Shown here: one piece after another, positions 9,247 to 17,202 of the stretch
Layout of the letters: the number at the start of each line of letters is the position of its first letter
Position numbering within the stretch: the first letter of the stretch is position 1
DNA from: Micromonospora inyonensis
GTDB taxonomy: Bacteria; Actinomycetota; Actinomycetes; Mycobacteriales; Micromonosporaceae
Assembly: GCF_900091415.1 (NCBI RefSeq)
Contig: NZ_FMHU01000001.1
Location: 434,001-498,000 of the forward strand
Length of the DNA stretch: 64,000 bases
Reading direction: 5' to 3'
Translations under genes and position numbers: made by a program
Notes under the pieces: model-generated
Told to the model about the DNA's origin: nothing
Databases searched by the model: none
What the model saw: the letters and a program-made list of their open reading frames with translations, nothing else

Positions 9247-9555
9247 ATGCGCGCGCTGTTCCGCGGTCGAACCAAGCGCGACTACCTCAGCGACGCCCTC
9301 GCCCTACTCTCCGGATGGACCCGTGAGGGGGAGCAGATCCGGCGCACCCTCGTGATCGACGACTGCCAGCACGCCGCGCTGACCGAACGCGTCAAGGTCG
9401 TCGCCGACGCCCTGCACCTGCGCCCCGAGATCAGCCGCTCGGCCGACCGCACCCTGATCCGGGTCGGACACGGCGACGACGAGCCGCTCAGCGAGGGCGA
9501 GGTCCTGCTGGCCGCGCGGATCGAGGACGCGTACCGCGCGGTCACCGGCTCCTGA
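9247..9555 (+). CDS. Pterin-4a-carbinolamine dehydratase-like protein
   Basis: This 102-residue protein resembles the small 4a-hydroxytetrahydrobiopterin dehydratase (PCD/DCoH) fold, with the pattern LSGWTREGEQIRRTLVIDD and a terminal SEGEVLLAARIEDAYRAV. The paired histidines (HHP) that catalyse dehydration in true PCD enzymes are replaced by LRPEI, so enzymatic activity is doubtful. ATG at 9247 is preceded by GGGAGG at a normal distance. A regulatory or structural role is possible; the neighbours give no hint. Confidence 0.55.
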   Translation: MRALFRGRTKRDYLSDALALLSGWTREGEQIRRTLVIDDCQHAALTERVKVVADALHLRPEISRSADRTLIRVGHGDDEPLSEGEVLLAARIEDAYRAVTGS

Positions 9556-9673
9556 GCACGCCCGGTCACACCACCCCTGCGCGCCCGGTCGCGTCCACCC
9601 CCGCTCGCCCGGCGGCACCCGCGCGCCCGGCGGTCGGGCATCCCACCAGGAGCACCGGCGGGTCACGCACTCA

Positions 9674-9775
9674 ATGAGACATTGCCGCACGACAAGTGTT
9701 TGGGCCGGAAGGCCTGACGGGTAGCTAAAGCGGCACGGGGACAGACAAGCCCCGCCTAACGAACCAATGTCTCAT
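9674..9775 (+). promoter_or_regulatory. Candidate structured RNA (riboswitch-like leader)
   Basis: An 11-bp perfect closing stem (ATGAGACATTG at 9674-9684 with CAATGTCTCAT at 9765-9775) encloses three further possible helices: CCGC 9685-9688 with GCGG 9730-9733, a GGCC-GGAA-GGCC hairpin at 9703-9714, and CGGGG 9736-9740 with CCCCG 9750-9754. The element ends 26 bases before the start of a His-rich membrane protein. I do not recognise a known class. A metal-sensing leader would fit the downstream gene, but that is inference. Confidence 0.45.
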
Positions 9776-9801
9776 AGCGCGTCAAACCGTAGGAGCTGAT
9801 C

Positions 9802-10167
9802 ATGACCGCCCCCACTGGAATGACCTCGACCACGAACCGCATGACCGACCACGTCGGCCACGTCGACCACAACGGGCACCACGGCCACGTCGGTCACATG
9901 GACCGCGACGTCCGGCACGTCCACCGCGGTGACGAGACGAAACCGTCGTGGAAGACCACCGAGCTGGCCATCTACGTGCTCTCGGTCCTCGGCGTGCTGA
10001 TCGCCTCGGCGTCGGTGGGCGACTCCGGCGGCAGCGCCGGTGACATCTTCGCCGCCGACAAGGCGTGGTGGTACATCACCCTGCTGACCATCGGTTACAT
10101 GGTCAGCCGCGGGCTGGCCAAGGCCGGCAGCCGCACCCGCGACAACGACCCCCGTACCAGCCGCTGA
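9802..10167 (+). CDS. Small membrane protein with histidine-rich N-terminus
   Basis: This 121-residue protein begins with a soluble tail unusually rich in His, Gly and Asp (HVGHVDHNGHHGHVGH near residues 18-33), followed by two membrane segments (ELAIYVLSVLGVLIASASVG and the WWYITLLTIGYMV region) and a basic C-terminus. The His cluster could bind Ni, Co, Zn or Cu. I recognise no named family. It has a good AGGAG ribosome site and lies directly behind the structured element at 9674-9775, with a terminator after it, so it appears to be a single-gene unit. Confidence 0.75.
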   Translation: MTAPTGMTSTTNRMTDHVGHVDHNGHHGHVGHMDRDVRHVHRGDETKPSWKTTELAIYVLSVLGVLIASASVGDSGGSAGDIFAADKAWWYITLLTIGYMVSRGLAKAGSRTRDNDPRTSR

Positions 10168-10180
10168 CCCCCGGCGGCTC

Positions 10181-10230
10181 AGGGCCCCGTCGACGACCAC
10201 AGCCTCCCCGTGGTCGACCGGCGGGGCCCT
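10181..10230 (+). terminator. Terminator hairpin after the His-rich gene
   Basis: AGGGCCCCG followed by GTCGACCAC-type arms pairs across a nine-base loop at 10201-10209, giving a stem of about 20 pairs. It lies 13 bases after the stop codon of the 9802-10167 gene. Confidence 0.7.
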
Positions 10231-10278
10231 TCGCCGCCCGCCGCAAGCTCCACGAGGGACAGCGGCCATACTCGTCCG

Positions 10279-10434
10279 ATGCGCGTGGACGTGGTGGTGC
10301 CCCTACTGCTCGTGCTGATGTTGGCCCTGGTGCTGCTGGCGACCGCCCGGGGCAGGTTCTCCATCGTCCACGACACGTCCCGCCCGTACTTCTGGCTGCT
10401 GGTCGTGTTCTGGTTGATGCTGGCCGACGACTGA
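10279..10434 (+). CDS. Short hydrophobic membrane protein
   Basis: This 51-residue protein consists almost entirely of two membrane helices, VVVPLLLVLMLALVLLATA and the segment YFWLLVVFWLML, joined by a short polar loop. ATG at 10279 is preferred because an in-frame GTG at 10210 lies inside the upstream terminator stem. No family is recognised; proteins of this type are common between genes in actinomycetes. It may be co-transcribed with the PH-domain gene 43 bases downstream. Confidence 0.55.
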   Translation: MRVDVVVPLLLVLMLALVLLATARGRFSIVHDTSRPYFWLLVVFWLMLADD

Positions 10435-10477
10435 GCGCCGGCGCGCGCACTGGCACGCCCCGCCTACCGTGGCATTC

Positions 10478-10840
10478 ATGGCGAACGCGACGTACGACCG
10501 GAAAGAGCAGTACAACCAGATCGCGAGCGGCCTGCTCCAGGGCGAGCAGATCATCGCCGTCTACGACGCCATCGGCACCGGCACCGGCTTCATCGGCCTC
10601 ACCGACCGGCGGGTGATCATCCAGGACCGCTCCTTCGTCGGGAAGCGGTTCGCGATCACCAGCATCCCGTACTCGAAGATCACCAGCGTGAGCGTGGTCA
10701 GCAACAAGTCCTGGGGCGGGCAGTTCTTCTCCACCGGGGCGATCGCGATCCACGTCGGCACGCACACGTACGAGGTCGAGTTCCGTGGCTCGGACAAGGC
10801 CCACCACGTCCACAACGTGGTCCTGCACTACATCTCCTGA
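10478..10840 (+). CDS. PH-domain (YokE/bPH-like) protein
   Basis: This 120-residue protein looks like a single bacterial pleckstrin-homology domain: an N-terminal helix (YNQIASGLLQGEQIIAVYDA) followed by alternating beta strands (FIGLTDRRVIIQD, FAITSIPYSKITSVSV, AIAIHVGTHTYEVEF). ATG at 10478 is used; an ATG three codons upstream is also possible. Such domains bind proteins or lipids in the cytoplasm; no specific role can be assigned. Confidence 0.75.
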   Translation: MANATYDRKEQYNQIASGLLQGEQIIAVYDAIGTGTGFIGLTDRRVIIQDRSFVGKRFAITSIPYSKITSVSVVSNKSWGGQFFSTGAIAIHVGTHTYEVEFRGSDKAHHVHNVVLHYIS

Positions 10841-10916
10841 CCCGTCGCCGGACCGCGCGCCCGGACCGCGTCCTCGGCAAGATCAGGTTTCGCCGGCCGC
10901 TGAAATACTGGTCGGC

Positions 10917-11654
10917 ATGGGGCGACGGCTGGCGAGGACGATCGGGACGTGGCGCGCGGCGGTCGGGGCCGTCCCCCGGTGGCTACGCCTCGCCGTCGGT
11001 CTGGGGTTCGTCGGCGCGGTGCTGCTGACCGCCGGCACGGTGGCCAGCGTGAACTGGATCCAGCGGGGCGCGGAGGGGCGTCTCTTCACCACGGCGAGCG
11101 TGCCGGAGGCACCGGTGGCCCTGGTGCTCGGCACCAAGGTCCAGCCGGACGGCACGCCGTCGCCGTTCCTCGCCGCCCGCCTGGAGATCGCCCGGCAGCT
11201 CTTCGCCGCCGGCAAGGTCGGCGCGATCCTGGTCTCCGGCGACAACGTCGATCCCGAGTACGACGAGCCGACCGCGATGCGACGCTGGCTGGTCGAGCGC
11301 GGCGTGCCGGCGAACAAGGTGGTACGCGACCACGCCGGCCTGGACACGTACGACTCGTGCGCCCGGGCCAAGCGGATCTTCGGCGTGGACCGGGCCACCG
11401 TGGTGACCCAGTCCTTCCACCTGCCGCGCGCGGTGACGGTGTGCCGGCGCCTCGGCGTCGACGCCAACGGGGTCGGCGACGAGACCGCCCGCGCGTACGA
11501 GCGAACCTGGCGGATCAGCTCCAGCCGTGAGCACGGTGCCGCCGTGAAGGCCCGTGCTGGACGTCCTCTCCGGCCGCGACCCGGCCCACCTCGGCCGCCG
11601 CGAGACCGGCGTCGACGACGCCCTGCTCGCCGGCTGACGCCCTGCTCGGCGTGA
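10917..11654 (+). CDS. DUF218 (SanA/YdcF/ElyC-like) membrane protein, frameshifted near its end
   Basis: One N-terminal membrane segment (LRLAVGLGFVGAVLLTAGTV) is followed by a DUF218 domain with ALVLGTKVQPDGTPSPFLAAR, ILVSGDN and VTQSFHLPRAV. Homologues affect envelope integrity and vancomycin exclusion. The last ~35 residues encoded here are arginine/proline-rich nonsense. Skipping one C in GGCCC at 11549-11553 restores a sensible tail (VLDVLSGRDPAHLGRRETG) ending at 11637, giving a normal 239 residues. This is probably a sequencing error or a recent frameshift. Confidence 0.8.
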   Translation: MGRRLARTIGTWRAAVGAVPRWLRLAVGLGFVGAVLLTAGTVASVNWIQRGAEGRLFTTASVPEAPVALVLGTKVQPDGTPSPFLAARLEIARQLFAAGKVGAILVSGDNVDPEYDEPTAMRRWLVERGVPANKVVRDHAGLDTYDSCARAKRIFGVDRATVVTQSFHLPRAVTVCRRLGVDANGVGDETARAYERTWRISSSREHGAAVKARAGRPLRPRPGPPRPPRDRRRRRPARRLTPCSA

Positions 11655-11788
11655 CGGCCGGCCCAGCGTCGACCGCCCGCCCAGCGACCTCCGGCCTGAT
11701 CGGGACGACCGGCTCACCGGCTGGCCGCCGCCGGGCAACGTAAGGTACCGGCGTCCTTTGGAGCTGCCCGCACAGACGGGGCACGGCC

Positions 11789-11851
11789 GCCGACCGCCGA
11801 TCCGCCGACCGCCGACCGCCGACCGGCTACCGGCTACCGGCTACCGGCTAC
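11789..11851. repeat. Tandem heptamer repeats
   Basis: Several copies of a CCGCCGA/GACCGCC heptamer (about 11789-11823) are followed by four perfect CCGGCTA copies (11824-11851). The second block reaches the stop codon of the reverse-strand gene at 11848, so repeat length changes could move the end of that gene. Confidence 0.7.
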
Positions 11852-12108
11852 CGGAGCAGCCGACGGGTGCACGGGCCGTCGTGACCGGCCCGGAGCAGGC
11901 AGCGCTGCCCGCCGGGCAGCCGGGTGTCGCAGAAGACCCGATGGTGGACGCCCTGCTCGTCCTCGTACGACACGGTGGCCTCCCCCGGGTCGGTGTACGG
12001 CAGGATGCTCGCCCACCGGGCCACCACCCGGGCCAGGCGCACCGCGCCGGTCAGGTCCCCGGCCAGCACCGGCAGGTGGATCACGAACCGCTCCCGCCCG
12101 CGCGTCAC
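11848..12108 (-). CDS. Small hypothetical protein with Cys/His cluster
   Basis: This 86-residue protein of unknown family has an N-terminal half that looks folded (RFVIHLPVLAGDLTGAVRLA) and a C-terminal cluster CDTR, RCLLRAGHDGPC whose three cysteines and one histidine could bind zinc. Its ATG overlaps the stop of the upstream DivIVA-like gene (ATGA), so the two are translationally coupled. An alternative longer frame on this strand lacks this coherent composition. Confidence 0.6.
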   Translation of the reverse strand: MTRGRERFVIHLPVLAGDLTGAVRLARVVARWASILPYTDPGEATVSYEDEQGVHHRVFCDTRLPGGQRCLLRAGHDGPCTRRLLR

Positions 12109-12491
12109 CGGTACGTCCGCTCGTTGACCCGGGAGGCGTACTCGGACTGCCAGCGCCGCAGCGCATCCTTGATCCGGCTGGTCTCCTCCCGGCTCTGGTT
12201 CAGCTCGTCGTAGAGGTCGGCCAGGTCGTCGGCGACCCGGTCGAGGAACTCCCGCACGTCCGCTGGGTCCAGCCCTCGCCGGAACAGGCCGACCGTGCGG
12301 AACCGTCGCCGCCGCACCTGCCAGGAGCGCAGCGGGGCGTACGCCCGGGAGCGGTAGACGCCCGGCCCCGGCGGACGCGTCGCCGCCGGCTCACCACCGC
12401 CCGGCCGGTGGCTGCCGCCGCCGGTCCGCTGGTGGCTACCGCCGCCGGTCGGCCGCCGGTTGTCGCCGGCCCGCCGGGGGAAGAACCTCAT
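12105..12491 (-). CDS. DivIVA-domain-like coiled-coil protein
   Basis: The C-terminal half contains a DivIVA-type pattern, FRTVGLFRRGLDPADVREFLDRVADDL followed by a predicted coiled coil to the end. The N-terminal ~45 residues are low complexity, with repeated GGGSH and RPTGGG units. DivIVA family proteins mark curved membrane at poles and septa in actinomycetes, but at 128 residues this is shorter than the polar-growth DivIVA and probably an accessory relative. It heads a two-gene unit with the Cys/His protein. The upstream region is shared with the divergent GntR gene. Confidence 0.7.
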   Translation of the reverse strand: MRFFPRRAGDNRRPTGGGSHQRTGGGSHRPGGGEPAATRPPGPGVYRSRAYAPLRSWQVRRRRFRTVGLFRRGLDPADVREFLDRVADDLADLYDELNQSREETSRIKDALRRWQSEYASRVNERTYR

Positions 12492-12703
12492 GCCCGTTCC
12501 GCCTCTCTGTGTCGCGCTCCGTCACACCGGGCCGGGAGGATGCTCCCGTGACGCCCGGACCTGGAAGGGGCAGCCCGCCCGCCGCCGCGCACGGGCGGAC
12601 CACCCCGCCCTGCCGCCGCAGCTCCTATCAGCGGTACGGCACCAGGGCCAACCAGTAACCCGATGGGCTGAACGGCAGCACGCCGAGCAGCCATTCACAC
12701 CCG

Positions 12704-12759
12704 CACACGGGTTGTGACTGCGAGACTACAAACATCCGGACATCCGCACAACCCTTGTG
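12704..12759. promoter_or_regulatory. Paired operator sites upstream of gntR
   Basis: CACACGGGTTGTG at 12704-12716 and CACAACCCTTGTG at 12747-12759 are the same 13-mer in opposite orientation with one mismatch. Each is a near-perfect palindrome, and their centres are 43 bases (about four helical turns) apart. They lie 74-129 bases before the gntR start and are probable autoregulatory binding sites. Confidence 0.55.
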
Positions 12760-12832
12760 GGACAGGGGCACGTTCGCCGTCCGGATAGGGGCGCATTCCT
12801 ACGTGCCCACAGGGCGACAAGGCTTCAGCGAT

Positions 12833-13240
12833 ATGAGGATCGATCCCCGCTCGCACACGCCGATCTACATCCAGCTCGCAGACCTGCTTCGGGAGAAGAT
12901 CGAATCTGGGGAGTTCGCTCCAGGCTCCACGCTTCCGAGCGAACTGCAACTCAGCCAGGAACACCAGATCGGCAGGGAGAGCGTCCGCATGGCGGTAGCA
13001 CTCCTGCGTTCCGAGGGGTTGATCAGGACGAGCCGAGGTCGCGGCACCTGGGTACGAGAAGCGCTTCAGCGCGAACACATCGAGCTGACGCCCGGCAGCT
13101 CGGCGATCGCTCGCATGCCCTCCAGCCGGGAGCGGCGCGAGATGGATCTGGACGAGGGCGTACCCGTGATCGAAATCCGAGGCCCGAAGGGCGAAGTTTA
13201 CGTCCTCCCCGGCGACCAAACCGAGCTGATCCGTCCCTGA
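12833..13240 (+). CDS. GntR-family transcriptional regulator (short form)
   Basis: This 135-residue regulator has a full GntR winged helix (HTPIYIQLADLLREKIESGE to RTSRGRGTWV) but only about 60 residues after it, too few for a complete UTRA or FCD ligand domain. ATG at 12833 is chosen because it begins the conserved MRIDPRSHTPIYIQL start of the family. Two near-identical palindromes lie upstream. It sits next to the old end of CRISPR array 1 on the strand opposite to the cas operon; any control of the CRISPR locus is speculation. Confidence 0.85.
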   Translation: MRIDPRSHTPIYIQLADLLREKIESGEFAPGSTLPSELQLSQEHQIGRESVRMAVALLRSEGLIRTSRGRGTWVREALQREHIELTPGSSAIARMPSSRERREMDLDEGVPVIEIRGPKGEVYVLPGDQTELIRP

Positions 13241-13340
13241 CTGCCCCTGTCCGGGGCCAAGGACAAGGGAGCAGCCACCCGAGGAGCTGTAGTTGCTAAT
13301 GGCTCGGCGCGGGCGGTTGCGGGGCCCGGCCAAACGGGCA

Positions 13341-16300
13341 AACCCCGGCCGTGCGCGGAGAACAGTCCCAGTAGCCAGGCCACATGGACGCGGGCACCTC
13401 GAATCGTCCCCGCTGCGCGGGGAACAGTCGATGCGAGACGGCGCGTCAACGTCGATCCGGGGACCATCCCCGGGGACGCGGGGAGCGCCGGTCGCCTCGT
13501 GGGTGTCCCGGTGCCGATCACCCCCGTGCGCAGGGAGCAGTGGATCTCGACCACCCGGGCCGCGATCCCCGCAGGCTCATCCTCGCGTGCGCGAGGAGCA
13601 GACACGGAGCGCTTGCGCCGTCGCACAGCCTTACGGATCACCCCCGCGTACGCGGGAAACAGTTGGTCGACGTGCCCGCCGGGCATGAGTCTGTGGATCG
13701 CCCCCGCGTGCGCGGGGAGCAGCGCATCTGCTTGACCCACTCAAGCAGCTCGTTGGGATCACCCCCGCGTGCGCGGGGAGCAGGTGGCCAGGTCGACGGT
13801 GAGCGTGACGGGCCGGGGATCACCCCCGCGTGCGCGGGGAGCAGGTGGGAGCGTCAGTCAACAGGGTTGTTCTGTGAGGCTCACCCGCGCGTGCGCGGGG
13901 AGCAGATCCTCTTGACCGTGGCGCCGACGACGGAGGTGGGATCACCCCCGCGTGCGCGGGGAGCAGGTCGTAGAAGTCCTGTCCGGCCTGGTCGACGGCG
14001 GATCACCCCCGCGTGCGCGGGGAGCAGGCCTGCTGCGGGCACGCGCCGTCCTGGTGGACGGGATCACCCCCGCGTGCGCGGGGAGCGGAGAGTCACGGAA
14101 CGCACAACATGAATCCGGACAGGATCACCCCCGCGTGCGCGGGGAGCGGATCATCGTCTTGATCGCCACGAAAACGACGTGGGGATCACCCCCGCGTGCG
14201 CGGGGAGCGGGAGCAAACCGAGCGATCGACGTCGGCGCCCTCGGGATCACCCCCGCGTGCGCGGGGAGCGGGCAGGCCGTCCGCGCCCTGACCGATGCGC
14301 TCGCGGATCACCCCCGCGTGCGCGGGAAGCGGGGTCCACGGGCCGTTCGCGGCGGTGTGTGCGAGGATCACCCCCGCGTGCGCGGGGAGCGGGAAAACTC
14401 TTCTTGGCAAGCGATTTACCGCACGGGATCACCCCCGCGTGCGCGGGGAGCGGGTACGCGGCCGTGGAAGTCCGGGCCGGTGGTGGGGATCACCCCCGCG
14501 TGCGCGGGGAGCGGTTGCGCATCGATCCGCTCGGAGTGAACGGGCCGGGATCACCCCCGCGTGCGCGGGGAGCGGTGCTCACCCTGGAGAAGGTCATCCC
14601 CGTAGGCGAGGATCACCCCCGCGTGTGCGGGGAGCGGACGACCGCACCTACGAGGACACCATGGCTGAGCGGATCACCCCCGCGTGCGCGGGGAGCGGCT
14701 GCCGGACCAATGCGGTCTGCGCCTTGAGCTGGGATCACCCCCGCGTGCGCGGGGAGCGGGGCATCCCGTCAAAGTCGCAGATGGAGCGGGCGGGATCACC
14801 CCCGCGTGCGCGGGGAGCGGCCTAACAGCTTCCGAGCCGTGGTGCTGGACGAGGGATCACCCCCGCGTGCGCGGGGAGCGGATGGCCTCCCGCAGCGTGT
14901 CCTCCTGGTCCTGGGGATCACCCCCGCGTGCGCGGGGAGCGGAAGGGCATCAAAGACCCGAAGGACATCAAGTTCGGATCACCCCGCGTGCGCGGGGAGC
15001 GGATTCCACCTCATCGAACCGGGCCGGGTCGGCACGGATCACCCCCGCGTGCGCGGGGAGCGGAACCGCTGCCGTTCAAGCGTGCTGCGCTTGAGCGGAT
15101 CACCCCCGCGTGCGCGGGGAGCGGTGCGACCAGAGCACCGGGATCGGGTTGCCGGACGGATCATCCCCGCGTGCGCGGGGAGCGGTTCTGTCCTATCAAG
15201 ACAGTCGACCGACGATCCGGATCACCCCCGCGTGCGCGGGGAGCGGCTCAAGCAGATGGTCCGCGACGTCGCGTGGCCGGGATCACCCCCGCGTGCGCGG
15301 GGAGCGGTCGCGCGCCATCCGCGACGACTGTCGCGCGTGGGGATCACCCCCGCGTGCGCGGGGAGCGGGTGCTTCGGCTCATTGATGTCGTACCTCGGCG
15401 GGGGATCACCCCCGCGTGCGCGGGGAGCGGGTCGTCCGAACGGCCTGGCCTGCCGAACGACTGGGATCACCCCCGCGTGCGCGGGGAGCGGACGTCGTTC
15501 CGGCTCGTCGCGCACATGGCGATCGGATCACCCCCGCGTGCGCGGGGAGCGGTCACGCACCACCACGTACCAGCTCAACGTCCTGGGATCACCCCCGCGT
15601 GCGCGGGGAGCGGCTGGTCGAGGCGGCGCATCACCGGTCACTGCCCGGATCACCCCCGCGTGCGCGGGGAGCGGGTGCGCTCCCGCCAGTCCGCCTGATG
15701 ATCCGCCGGATCACCCCCGCGTGCGCGGGGAGCGGCCCGGCCGAGCGGGAGGTGGCCCGGTGAAGCTGGGATCACCCCCGCGTGCGCGGGGAGCGGCGGT
15801 TCTCGAAGGCCGGACCGAACCTGGAGAACGGATCACCCCCGCGTGCGCGGGGAGCGGCCGGCGAGCGTGCCGGATCAGCGGGTGCAGCCGGGATCACCCC
15901 CGCGTGCGCGGGGAGCGGGTCGCCCGCCAGGGGTGGCGGGTCTGGGTCGCGGGATCACCCCCGCGTGCGCGGGGAGCGGGTCAAGGTCGGTCTCGACGTC
16001 GACGAGGGCAGGGGATCACCCCCGCGTGCGCGGGGAGCGGGCTGTAAACCGAATCGTAGGCATGCTGGGCAAGGGATCACCCCCGCGTGCGCGGGGAGCG
16101 GCAACGGTTTCCGCGATTGTCCATATCGGAAACCGGATCACCCCCGCGTGCGCGGGGAGCGGGTACGGCGTCCGGCGGGTGCTCACTGCGTCTCCGGATC
16201 ACCCCCGCGTGCGCGGGGAGCGGATATCCGACACCGACGTCACGGTCGCCGTCAGCGGATCACCCCCGCGTGCGCGGGGAGCGGTGGTCGCGCTGTTCCT

Positions 16301-16772
16301 TGCTCATGCCTTGCTCCGGATCACCCCCGCGTGCGCGGGGAGCGGGCCGACACCGTAGCCGGTCGGACTTAGGTCAACGGATCACCCCCGCGTGCGCGGG
16401 GAGCGGAGTCCCTGCATCTCGTGCCCGCCGCCGGCTGGCGGATCACCCCCGCGTGCGCGGGGAGCGGGGAAGGTCAAGAACAAGGGCCGGCGGGAAGTCG
16501 GGATCACCCCCGCGTGCGCGGGGAGCGGCGGTGGTGGTCATGGTGTCCCTCCCGGGGTCAGGGATCACCCCCGCGTGCGCGGGGAGCGGCGCGGCAGCCG
16601 AGCGTCCGACGCGAGGCGCTTTGGATCACCCCCGCGTGCGCGGGGAGCGGAGTTGGTCGAGCGCGCTCATCGCCGGGGACCGGGGATCACCCCCGCGTGC
16701 GCGGGGAGCGGGTCGCCCGGTCAACCCGCACGCGCCGACCGGCAGGATCACCCCCGCGTGCGCGGGGAGCGG
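13341..16772 (-). CRISPR. CRISPR array 1, type I-E, about 56 repeats
   Basis: 28-base repeats with the palindromic core CCCCGCGCACGCGGGG (reverse strand) recur every 61 bases, giving ~33-base spacers. I count 56 repeats from 13401 to 16745, plus a decayed unit at 13341. The first few at the left are degenerate (13341, 13401, 13461, 13515, 13574), marking the trailer end; the leader is at the right. The 11 oldest repeats read CTGCTCC at their 5' end and the 45 newer ones CCGCTCC, with the change between 14000 and 14061. The unit at 14976 lacks one C. Confidence 0.98.
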
Positions 16773-16830
16773 GCTTCCTGACCTGCGGCTCTGGAGATCA
16801 ACTTTCGGTTTTTTGTTCACTTTGATTCGG
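16773..16830 (-). promoter_or_regulatory. Leader of CRISPR array 1
   Basis: Read on the reverse strand, this T/A-rich block (CAAAGTGAACAAAAAACC, then AGTTGATCT and AGGTCAGGA) ends exactly at the first repeat. It matches the leader of array 2 (33003-33059) base for base over most of its length. It overlaps the 3' end of cas2, whose stop codon is the TGA of AGTTGATCT. Confidence 0.85.
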
Positions 16831-17202
16831 AGCCGCTGGGACGGCGGAGTCCGGTGACCTCCGGCCGAACCGACGGCGTTTCGACGCCTTGCTCCAGCCT
16901 CTCGGCAGGGCGGGGTTGAACATCTTCCGTTCGGTGGGGCGGCGGATCAGTGTGACACCGTCGAGGTCCACCGGCTTCCAGTGGTGGTCGTGCACGCTGA
17001 AGGAGAGCCGCTGCTCGCCGGGTGCCTGGTAGACGAGCAGGGCCCGGCCCGGCCCGGCCATCTCGATCACCTTGCCCCAGAGCCGCTGCCGGATCCGGCT
17101 GTTGACGTGTCCTACGTACACGCCTGCGGAGATCTCCAACAACCACTGCGTCAGATGCCCTCGAAGCCCCTCGGGGCAGGCGGTGAGGATGATGACGGTC
17201 AT
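16798..17202 (-). CDS. cas2: CRISPR-associated endoribonuclease/integration protein Cas2 (type I-E)
   Basis: Cas2e (MTVIILTACPEGLRGHLTQW...) forms the Cas1-Cas2 integrase that adds new spacers. The protein has 134 residues; the conserved ~95-residue core is followed by a basic tail (SKASKRRRFGRRSPDS) ending in NQSEQKTES. The final codons run into the array leader, so the tail and the leader share DNA. Its ATG overlaps the cas1 stop as TGATG. A GTG/other start upstream is open but would overlap cas1 further. Confidence 0.95.
   Translation of the reverse strand: MTVIILTACPEGLRGHLTQWLLEISAGVYVGHVNSRIRQRLWGKVIEMAGPGRALLVYQAPGEQRLSFSVHDHHWKPVDLDGVTLIRRPTERKMFNPALPRGWSKASKRRRFGRRSPDSAVPAAPNQSEQKTES

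Noticed and set aside
9674..9775. Assignment of the structured element to a c-di-GMP, c-di-AMP or cobalamin riboswitch
   Set aside because: The conserved core sequences of these classes are not visible.
13384..16857. Long open frames full of RITPACAGSG and DHPRVRGER repeats across CRISPR array 1
   Set aside because: These are translations of the 28-base CRISPR repeats, not proteins; the 61-base periodicity and unique spacers explain them.
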